This document shows positions 57,372 to 64,000 of a stretch of 64,000 nucleotides of DNA, one piece after another. This stretch comes from Fusobacterium sp. SYSU M8D902. GTDB taxonomy: Bacteria; Fusobacteriota; Fusobacteriia; Fusobacteriales; Fusobacteriaceae. Position 1 is the first letter of the stretch. Every line of letters begins with the position of its first letter. The notes under the pieces were generated by a model. That model had not been told where the DNA came from and did no database searches. It worked only from the letters and a program-made list of their open reading frames with translations. A program made the translations under genes and the position numbers. The stretch lies in contig NZ_JBEFNA010000001.1 of assembly GCF_040199715.1 (NCBI RefSeq), forward strand, positions 62,001 through 126,000, written 5' to 3'.

Positions 57372-60026
57372 TTATTTATCAAATTTGCTCTCATAATCCC
57401 AAATAGTTCTCAATATCTCTTCCATATCGTGTACCATTGGCATTCTAGGGTTAGCAGGTGTACATTGATCCTCATAAGCATTCATAGCCATTCTGTGGAT
57501 TGCCTCATCCCAAGCCTCTTTTGATATTCCTTGAGATTTGATATTACTTACTACTCCTACTTTTTTACATAACTCTTCACAAGCATCAGCAAACATCTGT
57601 ACCCCTTCAGCTGGAGTTCTAGGATTTAATCCTATTAATTGAGCTAATTCCATATATTTTACATCTGCTTTATAGTTCTCAATTTTAGGCCAGATATTTA
57701 ATTTTGTAGGTATAGTACCATTGTATCTGATTACATGTGGTAATAAGATTCCATTTGTACGTCCATGAGGTATATGGAACTCTCCACCTATTTTATGAGC
57801 AAGTGAGTGGTTCATTCCTAAGAACGCATTAGCAAAAGCCATTCCTGCTATTGTAGAAGCATTATGCATCTTCTCTCTAGCACATGGATGTTTTGCTCCC
57901 TCTTTTACTGATGCCTCTAAGTAATCAAATACCAATTTAACTGCTTGTTTTGCCCATCCATCTGTAAAATCAGATGCTAATATAGAAACATATGCTTCAA
58001 CTGCGTGAGTTAATACGTCTATTCCTGTATCTGCTGCTATACTAGCTGGTAAACTCATTACTAACTCTGGATCTACTATAGCAACTGTTGGTGTTAATGA
58101 ATAATCTGTTAATGGATATTTTTTATTCTCTTTAGTATCTGTTATTACAGCAAATGGAGTTACTTCTGATCCAGTTCCTGAAGTTGTAGGAATACAAACT
58201 AACTTAGCTTTTTTTCCTAATTCTGGGAATCTGAATGCACGTTTTCTTATATCCATAAATTTTTGTTTTATATCATCAAAGTTTACTTCTGGATTTTCAT
58301 ATAGTAACCACATTACTTTAGCAGCATCCATTGGTGATCCTCCACCTAAAGCAATAATTGTATCTGGTTTAAAGTTATTCATTAATTCCAATCCTTTTTC
58401 TACTATATCAAAGCTTGGATCTGACTCAACATCAAAGAATAGCTCTATATCTACATTATCTCTTCTTCCTACTAATACATCTTCAATCTTTTTAACGTAT
58501 CCTAAATTATACATTCCTCTATCAGTTATTATCATAACTTTTTTCATATCCTTCATATCTTGAAGATATTTTATTGAGTTTTTCTCAAAGTAAATTTTTG
58601 GTGGAAGTTTAACCCATTGCATATTATTATTACGTCTCCCTATTCTTTTGATATTTAATAAGTTTAATGCACTTACGTTATTAGAAACTGAGTTACGTCC
58701 ATAAGATCCGCAACCTAATGTTAATGATGGAATAAATGCGTTGTATACAGATCCTACTCCTCCAAATGTTGATGGTGCATTCTCTATTATTCTTATAGCT
58801 TTACATTTAAATCCAAATCTTTTAGAGATCTCTGAATCTTGTGTGTGAATAGCTGCTGAGTGTCCTAAACCATTAAACTCTACCATTGCTGCTGCTTTAT
58901 CAATTCCATCTTCAGTACTACTTGCTTTTAATACTGCTAATACTGGAGATAGTTTCTCTCTAGTTAAAGGCTCATTAACTCCTACCTCTTTACACTCTGC
59001 ACAAATTATTTGAGTATCTTTTGGCACTTTAAATCCTGCTTGTTCTGCTATCCATGTAGCTGGTTTTCCTACTACCTCTGAGTTTAATTTTGCTCCACTT
59101 GCCTCTTCTGAATAAGCAGCTGCTCCAAACATAAACTTCTCTAATTTTATCTTTTCTTCAGCATTTACAAAGTATACTTTAAAACGCTTCATCTCATCTA
59201 TAAACTCTTTATATATTTCATGATCAACAATAGCTGCTTGTTCTGAAGCACAAATCATACCATTGTCAAAAGATTTTGAAAGTATAATATCATTTACAGC
59301 TCTCTTTAAAACACATGATTTTTCAACATATGCTGGTACGTTTCCTGCTCCAACTCCCAATGCTGGTTTTCCACAAGAGTAAGCTGCTTTTACCATTGCA
59401 TTTCCACCTGTTGCTAGTATTGTTGCAACTCCATCATGTTTCATCAAAGCTTCTGTTGCATACATAGATTTCATCTCTAGCCATTGTATACAGTTTTCTG
59501 GTGCTCCAGCTTTTACAGCTGCATCTCTTATTATTTTTGCTGCCATTGCTGAACACTCGTGTGCTGATGGGTGAAATGAAAATATTATTGGATTTCTTGT
59601 TTTTAATGATATTAATGATTTAAAAATTACAGTTGATGTTGGGTTTGTTGTTGGAACTATTCCACAAACTACTCCTACAGGCTCAGCTATCTCTGTTATT
59701 CCTGTAAGTTTATCTTCATTTATTACTCCAACTGTCTTTAAATGACGTAAGTTACTTGTTACATATTCACAAGCAAAAAGGTTTTTTACAGCCTTATCCT
59801 CAAAAACTCCTCTTCCTGTTTCTTTTACAGCTGCTTCTGCTAATATTCCATGTGCATCTAACCCAGCTACTGAACATTTTGCTACTATGTGATCTACTTG
59901 CTCTTGAGTAAATCCTTCAAACTCACTTAAAGCTTTTAATGCTTTTGTTACAAGCTCATCTACATGAATGTCTACTTGCTCATTTGTTAACTCAACTTGT
60001 GTATCAATAACTTTTTTCTCTGCCAT
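57372..60026 (-). CDS. adhE: Bifunctional acetaldehyde-CoA/alcohol dehydrogenase
   Basis: AdhE reduces acetyl-CoA through acetaldehyde to ethanol with two NADH and forms spirosomes. The 884-aa product has an N-terminal aldehyde dehydrogenase (about 1-440; catalytic Cys in DNGMICASEQ) and a C-terminal iron alcohol dehydrogenase (GGGSPMDAAK, NHSLAHKIGGEFHIPHGRTN). Length is standard. It has GGAGG before the ATG and lies alone between terminators. The long upstream AT-rich region may hold its regulation. Confidence 0.98.
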   Translation of the reverse strand: MAEKKVIDTQVELTNEQVDIHVDELVTKALKALSEFEGFTQEQVDHIVAKCSVAGLDAHGILAEAAVKETGRGVFEDKAVKNLFACEYVTSNLRHLKTVGVINEDKLTGITEIAEPVGVVCGIVPTTNPTSTVIFKSLISLKTRNPIIFSFHPSAHECSAMAAKIIRDAAVKAGAPENCIQWLEMKSMYATEALMKHDGVATILATGGNAMVKAAYSCGKPALGVGAGNVPAYVEKSCVLKRAVNDIILSKSFDNGMICASEQAAIVDHEIYKEFIDEMKRFKVYFVNAEEKIKLEKFMFGAAAYSEEASGAKLNSEVVGKPATWIAEQAGFKVPKDTQIICAECKEVGVNEPLTREKLSPVLAVLKASSTEDGIDKAAAMVEFNGLGHSAAIHTQDSEISKRFGFKCKAIRIIENAPSTFGGVGSVYNAFIPSLTLGCGSYGRNSVSNNVSALNLLNIKRIGRRNNNMQWVKLPPKIYFEKNSIKYLQDMKDMKKVMIITDRGMYNLGYVKKIEDVLVGRRDNVDIELFFDVESDPSFDIVEKGLELMNNFKPDTIIALGGGSPMDAAKVMWLLYENPEVNFDDIKQKFMDIRKRAFRFPELGKKAKLVCIPTTSGTGSEVTPFAVITDTKENKKYPLTDYSLTPTVAIVDPELVMSLPASIAADTGIDVLTHAVEAYVSILASDFTDGWAKQAVKLVFDYLEASVKEGAKHPCAREKMHNASTIAGMAFANAFLGMNHSLAHKIGGEFHIPHGRTNGILLPHVIRYNGTIPTKLNIWPKIENYKADVKYMELAQLIGLNPRTPAEGVQMFADACEELCKKVGVVSNIKSQGISKEAWDEAIHRMAMNAYEDQCTPANPRMPMVHDMEEILRTIWDYESKFDK

Positions 60027-60369
60027 TTATTTCCTCCATACCTATATCTTCTTGTTGTCTTCTACTTTACAATATTTAAATATAAATTACAAGAAACTTT
60101 TTTCAAAAAAATGAAATTGCACTTTTTTTATTCAAAATCAAGTTTATTTTTTAATCGTATTATTGAGTTTTTTGTTTTTTTATACCTTTAAAACCATTAT
60201 TTTGATGTAGTTTTATATTTATAAAAAAAATTAAAATTTTGTCGAACAAATTTTAATCTGATAGTTTTCAAGAGAATTTTATCCCCCATTTTTTAAAAAA
60301 ATTCTAGTAACTATTTGCTTATTAAGTTATAATAAATACAATATAAAAAATATCTTAAGGAGGAAGACA
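60027..60369. other. Divergent intergenic region between adhE and thyA
   Basis: About 340 bp of very AT-rich DNA. It contains an imperfect palindrome (60231-60256) centred on TCGA, with 9-bp outer arms. TATAAT (60328-60333) may be the thyA -10 box but its -35 is poor. No clear adhE promoter or small RNA was recognised. Confidence 0.5.
60231..60256. repeat. Imperfect palindrome in the adhE-thyA intergenic region
   Basis: A 26-bp inverted repeat has outer arms TTAAAATTT/AATTTTAA and a centre with TTGTCGAACAA. It lies about 205 bp upstream of adhE. It could be an operator or simply AT-rich chance pairing; it is not a good match to a Rex site. Confidence 0.35.
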
Positions 60370-61194
60370 GTGTCAAAATTTGATAAAGTATATAGAGATA
60401 TAGTTGAAACTATAGATAGAGATGGAATTTGGAGTTCTGGTAATGTGAGAACAAAATATGCTGATGGAACTCCAGCTCACTATAAAAGTTATATTGGTTA
60501 TCAATTTAGATTGGATAATTCCACTGATGAAGCCCATCTTATTACAACTAGATTCGCACCTAACAAGGCTCCAATCAGAGAGTTATATTGGATTTGGATT
60601 ATGCAATCAAATAGTGTTGAAGAGTTAAACAAGCTAAAATGTAAATTTTGGGATGAATGGAAAATGGAAGATGGTACAATTGGAAAAGCCTATGGTTATC
60701 AGGTTGCCAAGAAAACTTTTGGCTATAAAAGTCAGTTGGATTATATCATCAATGAGATCAAAAAAAATCCTAACAGTAGAAGAATTATGACAGAGATTTG
60801 GATCCCAGAGGAACTGGATCAAATGGCATTAACTCCTTGTGTACACCTTACTCAATGGAGTGTTATCGGAAATAAACTCTACTTAGAAGTTAGACAGAGA
60901 AGTTGTGATGTTGCTCTTGGATTAGTTGCCAATGTATTCCAATACTCTGTTTTACATAAATTAGTAGCAATGGAATGCGGACTCGAACCTGCAGATATCA
61001 TCTGGAATATTCATAATGTACATATTTATGATAGACATATGCCAATGCTTTTAGATCAGATTAAGAAAGAGGAGTTTCAAGGGGCAACTCTAAAGATTGA
61101 AAACTTTACATCTATCTATGATTTTAAACCTGATGATGTTGTTATTGAAAACTATAACCATGGTGATAAAATTTCTTATGAGGTGGCTATCTAA
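60370..61194 (+). CDS. thyA: Thymidylate synthase
   Basis: ThyA methylates dUMP to dTMP using methylenetetrahydrofolate. The 274-aa product has the catalytic cysteine in LTPCVHLTQWSV and the QRSCDVALGLVANVFQYSVL nucleotide-binding block, which differ a little from enterobacterial ThyA. The start codon is GTG after AAGGAGG. Its stop overlaps the folA start by one base, coupling the two enzymes: ThyA makes dihydrofolate, which FolA reduces. Confidence 0.93.
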   Translation: MSKFDKVYRDIVETIDRDGIWSSGNVRTKYADGTPAHYKSYIGYQFRLDNSTDEAHLITTRFAPNKAPIRELYWIWIMQSNSVEELNKLKCKFWDEWKMEDGTIGKAYGYQVAKKTFGYKSQLDYIINEIKKNPNSRRIMTEIWIPEELDQMALTPCVHLTQWSVIGNKLYLEVRQRSCDVALGLVANVFQYSVLHKLVAMECGLEPADIIWNIHNVHIYDRHMPMLLDQIKKEEFQGATLKIENFTSIYDFKPDDVVIENYNHGDKISYEVAI

Positions 61195-61673
61195 TGAAAA
61201 AAACTGAAGTTAATATGATTGTTTGTGTTGCTGAAAATAATCTAATTGGTGATAAGACTCCTGAAGGAAATGGATTACTTTGGCACTCTAAAGAGGAGCT
61301 AACTTACTACAAAGAAAAAACTATTGGAAATGTAGTAGTTTTTGGAAAAAATACAGCTAAATGTGTTCCACTTGAACTTATGAAAAAAAATAGAGAGGTT
61401 ATCGTTATCTCTTCAAAGGATAATTTTGATGAAATAGTTAAAAAATACGAAGGCACAGGTAAGAGTATTTTTATCTGTGGTGGAGCTATGGTATATGAAT
61501 CATATATAAAGAACTACCCATTAGATAATATCTATATTTCAAAATTAAAACCTCATATTGAGGTTAAAAAAGCTAAAACTCCACTATTTTTTCCAGATGT
61601 TGAAAAGTATGGATATAAACTTGTAAACTCTGTTGAATATAGTGATTTTACAGCTTGTACATATAAAAAATAA
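61194..61673 (+). CDS. folA: Dihydrofolate reductase
   Basis: FolA reduces dihydrofolate to tetrahydrofolate with NADPH. The 159-aa product has MIVCVAENNLIGD, LLWHSKEELTYYKEKT with a glutamate in the acid position, and SIFICGGAMVYESYI. The middle GxNT segment reads VVFGKNTAKCVP, more divergent than usual. It overlaps thyA by one base. It completes a folate set split between here and the folE-folBK-folP operon. Confidence 0.9.
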   Translation: MKKTEVNMIVCVAENNLIGDKTPEGNGLLWHSKEELTYYKEKTIGNVVVFGKNTAKCVPLELMKKNREVIVISSKDNFDEIVKKYEGTGKSIFICGGAMVYESYIKNYPLDNIYISKLKPHIEVKKAKTPLFFPDVEKYGYKLVNSVEYSDFTACTYKK

Positions 61674-61691
61674 TATTATTATTAACAATAT

Positions 61692-61728
61692 AAAAAGGTG
61701 CGAGACAATAATTGTTTCACACCTTTTT
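61692..61728. terminator. Bidirectional terminator after folA
   Basis: A long imperfect hairpin (AAAAAGGTG at 61692-61700 with CACCTTTTT at 61720-61728, plus inner pairing) separates convergent folA and XRE-cupin genes. Confidence 0.83.
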
Positions 61729-61742
61729 TATTTCTATTATTT

Positions 61743-62282
61743 TTAAAATGATGGTGGAGTAGATACCCACAGAATTTGTGCTACTCCCTTTGCACAATTT
61801 GAAATATAATGGTTCTTTCCAGAGTTATAGTAAAAAGATTCACCTTTTTTAGCTTTAAATATTTTATCTCCAAGATGAATATTTACTTCACCTTCTAATA
61901 CATAGCCAAACTCCTGTCCATCATGAGCAATCTCCTCTTTATATCTTCCACCCTCTTCCAGTGTCAATAAAATTGGTTCCATCTGATTTTTTTGAGCATT
62001 CGGAATTATCCATTCCACCTTATACTTTAATTTGGGATCACTCACTTCAAAAGCATCATCTAAATTAAAGACAATTTTTTCATCTGTATCATCACTAAAA
62101 AACTCTCTCAAATTAGTTCCCAATCCCTCTAAAATATCTGCAAGATTAGTTATAGATGGTGACGTCAAATCTCTTTCCACCTGTGATATAAAACCTTTTG
62201 ATAGCTCACAACGACTTGCTAGTTCATCTTGAGTTAAATATTTTTCCTGTCTTAATCTTTTTATTTTTTTTCCTATCTCCAT
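61743..62282 (-). CDS. XRE-family regulator with C-terminal cupin
   Basis: The 179-aa protein has an N-terminal helix-turn-helix (about 5-60; LTQDELASRCELSKGFISQVERDLTSPSI is split over two helices) and a C-terminal cupin (about 110-179; HDGQEFGYVLEGEVNIHLGD, FYYNSGKNHYISN). Such regulators include PuuR-like repressors of polyamine or amino-acid genes. The effector is unknown. It lies next to a glutamine synthetase gene, so nitrogen or polyamine control is plausible but unproven. Confidence 0.88.
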   Translation of the reverse strand: MEIGKKIKRLRQEKYLTQDELASRCELSKGFISQVERDLTSPSITNLADILEGLGTNLREFFSDDTDEKIVFNLDDAFEVSDPKLKYKVEWIIPNAQKNQMEPILLTLEEGGRYKEEIAHDGQEFGYVLEGEVNIHLGDKIFKAKKGESFYYNSGKNHYISNCAKGVAQILWVSTPPSF

Positions 62283-62368
62283 TTTTTATCTCCCTCAATC
62301 CTCAGTATATATAGTATATTCTATTTATCGCTAAAAATCAATTGGAACCATAAAAATGGAAAATTCTA

Positions 62369-64000
62369 CTATAATCTAAACAATAGATCATAATATGTAG
62401 GAATAGGCCATACAGTTTTGTCTACCAATAGCTCTAATGCATCTACAACTACTCTCATCTCATTCAGTACAGGAACAAGTGTTGAATGATAATAACAAGC
62501 TCTCTCATACTCATCAGCTATGCTCATAGCTTTTTTCAATCCTTCATTTAGCTCTGTTATTGTATTTTTTAACTGATTCTTAAATCCAATTACTTTTATC
62601 AAGTGTTCCTTATCAAACTGAATAAAATCCTCCTCTTGAAGAGCCTCTCTAACACTATTAATCATCTGAGAAATATTAGTTATATACTTTATGATACAAG
62701 GGTATATCTCATTTCTTGCCATTCTTATAGCTGTTGAAATCTCTATATTTGTCTGTTTATTATATCTGTCACTGTATACTTTAAATCTTGAATACAATTC
62801 ATTTCTTGAAAGTACTCCATTTCTTTCAAAAAGTTCCACAGTCTCTTCTCTAATGTATACTGGAATACCCTCTACTGTATTCTTTAAATTTGATAGTCCC
62901 AATTCTTGAGCCTTCACTATCCAAGAGTTTTCATACCCATTTCCATTGAATATTATTCTCTTATGAAGATTATATCTCTCTTTTATCAATTTTATTACAT
63001 ATTTATTTATATTCTTAGTTGGATCTGTCTTTTCTAAAACATCTGCATACTCTTTTAAAATATCTGCTACAATTGTATTTATCATAAATACAGGTGTTGA
63101 AGCAGAGGCACTAGATCCAGGCATTCTAAATTCAAATTTATTTCCTGTAAAAGCAAAAGGAGATGTTCTATTTCTATCTGATAAGTCTTTAGCTATTTTA
63201 GGTATTCTAACTCCCATATCAATTGTCTCTGTAGTATCTGCAGATTCCATAAAATCAGCTTTTCCTATATTTTCAAACAACTCTTGTAACTGTTCTCCTA
63301 AGAATATAGAGATTACAGCTGGAGGAGCTTCGTGTCCACCTAATCTATGATCATTTCCCGGTGTTGCTGTACATGCTCTTAAAACATCTGCATATCTATC
63401 AATACCCTCTACTACAGCCATAGTATATAAAAGGAATTGTAGATTGTCAGGAGTCAAATTATCTGGATCAAATAAGTTTATTCCTGTATCTGTTGCTAGA
63501 GACCAGTTACAGTGTTTTCCAGATCCATTTACACCTTGGAATGGTTTTTCATGTAACAATGCTGCTAATCCATGTCTATTTGCCACTTTTTTTATTGTAT
63601 CCATAGCTAAATGGTTCTGATCTACAGAAACATTTGCTGTTGTAAACATAAGTGCTATCTCAAACTGGTTTGGTGCTACTTCATTGTGTTTTGTCTTTGC
63701 CATTACTCCCAATTTCCAAAGTTCAGAGTCAAGCTCTGACATAAATACTTCAACTCTCTCTTTTATTGTTCCATAGTAATGGTCATTCATCTCCTGCCCT
63801 TTTGGTGGAAGATTTCCAAATAGTGTTCTTCCTGCTAAGGCTAAATCCTGTCTTCTATCCCAAAACTCTTTCTCTACTAAAAAATACTCTTGTTCTACCC
63901 CTAAAGTTACATTTATATGTTTTGTATCATAATCTCCTAATAACTTTTGAATTCTTAAAGCTTGTGATTCAACTGATTTTATCGATCTTAAAAGAGGAAC
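62369..64000 (-). CDS. Glutamine synthetase type III, 5' end beyond the window
   Basis: GSIII (GlnN type) makes glutamine from glutamate, ammonia and ATP. The frame stays open from 62369 to the window edge, giving 543 residues of a protein usually near 700. Visible motifs include LGVEQEYFLVEKE (just before the ATG at 63790), KTKHNEVAPNQFEIA, GSGKHCNWSL and GNDHRLGGHEAPPAVIS, then NRTSPFAFTGNKFEFR. An internal ATG at 63790 is not the start, because the family sequence continues upstream of it. Type III enzymes are common in Bacteroides, Fusobacterium and cyanobacteria. Confidence 0.95.
   Translation of the reverse strand, partial: VPLLRSIKSVESQALRIQKLLGDYDTKHINVTLGVEQEYFLVEKEFWDRRQDLALAGRTLFGNLPPKGQEMNDHYYGTIKERVEVFMSELDSELWKLGVMAKTKHNEVAPNQFEIALMFTTANVSVDQNHLAMDTIKKVANRHGLAALLHEKPFQGVNGSGKHCNWSLATDTGINLFDPDNLTPDNLQFLLYTMAVVEGIDRYADVLRACTATPGNDHRLGGHEAPPAVISIFLGEQLQELFENIGKADFMESADTTETIDMGVRIPKIAKDLSDRNRTSPFAFTGNKFEFRMPGSSASASTPVFMINTIVADILKEYADVLEKTDPTKNINKYVIKLIKERYNLHKRIIFNGNGYENSWIVKAQELGLSNLKNTVEGIPVYIREETVELFERNGVLSRNELYSRFKVYSDRYNKQTNIEISTAIRMARNEIYPCIIKYITNISQMINSVREALQEEDFIQFDKEHLIKVIGFKNQLKNTITELNEGLKKAMSIADEYERACYYHSTLVPVLNEMRVVVDALELLVDKTVWPIPTYYDLLFRL

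Noticed and set aside
60231-60256. Rex operator before adhE
   Set aside because: The palindrome does not fit the usual TTGTTAA-N4-TTAACAA pattern and lies about 200 bp from the gene, so I list it only as a repeat.
62369-63790. Starting glutamine synthetase at the ATG at 63790
   Set aside because: The frame stays open to the window edge and the upstream residues match type III glutamine synthetase, so the ATG is internal and the gene is cut by the window.

Overview
The window is AT-rich, densely packed DNA from a strict anaerobe and reads as a Fusobacterium-type genome. The indicators are low GC, the methylaspartate route of glutamate fermentation, AdhE, a type III glutamine synthetase, GlpP-controlled glycerol genes, an YlxR-L7Ae fusion and Firmicutes-like promoters. 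Many promoters have a 17-bp spacer, often with an extended -10. The species cannot be fixed from sequence alone; the glutamate-fermenting F. varium/mortiferum/ulcerans group is an inference.

Layout. (1) 0.1-7.9 kb, minus strand: the translation operon rimP-nusA-ylxRQ-infB-rbfA-recJ-tig. (2) 8.2-15.7 kb, plus: glutamate mutase (glmS, glmL, glmE), methylaspartate ammonia-lyase and citDEF-type lyase genes. Together they convert glutamate through methylaspartate, mesaconate and citramalate to acetate and pyruvate; the mesaconate hydratase is not here. An acetate-family transporter follows under its own promoter. (3) 16.4-19.2 kb, plus: a SAM-I riboswitch before metK, then asnA behind a leader that looks like a complete ribosome-mediated attenuator, with a 24-aa peptide carrying five consecutive Asn codons. 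(4) 19.2-21.0 kb, minus: a RloA/RloB-like putative phage-defence pair. (5) 21.3-35.3 kb, minus: trxA; folate genes (folE, folB-folK fusion, GNAT-folP fusion); and a tex - kinase-like - ileS - lspA - glyQ - glyS run. (6) 35.3-38.6 kb, minus: ylxM-ffh-rpsP and a solitary CARF-like protein. (7) 38.6-44.9 kb, minus: glycerol catabolism (glpF, glpK, a GlpA-like dehydrogenase, an FAD/NAD oxidoreductase, a DUF1667 protein) and the antiterminator gene glpP. (8) 44.9-56.3 kb, minus: groES-groEL with a CIRCE operator, an M20 amidohydrolase, an AGCS symporter, an rfbB homologue, a lipoprotein-rsbW-STAS-rny run, miaA and obg. (9) 56.5-64 kb, mixed strands: two exported small redox-type proteins, adhE, thyA-folA, an XRE-cupin regulator and a glutamine synthetase cut by the window edge.

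The most interesting signals are these. The asnA leader has four mutually exclusive helices that fit an asparagine-starvation attenuator. The glp region has two separate promoter-terminator leaders, each with GGAGA just before the terminator stem, suggesting two GlpP targets. A CARF-domain protein sits with no CRISPR array or cas gene in the window. The RloAB pair lies between housekeeping genes. A histidine-kinase-like protein has an intact ATP-binding domain but no phosphoacceptor histidine. I saw no tRNA, rRNA, CRISPR array or insertion sequence.
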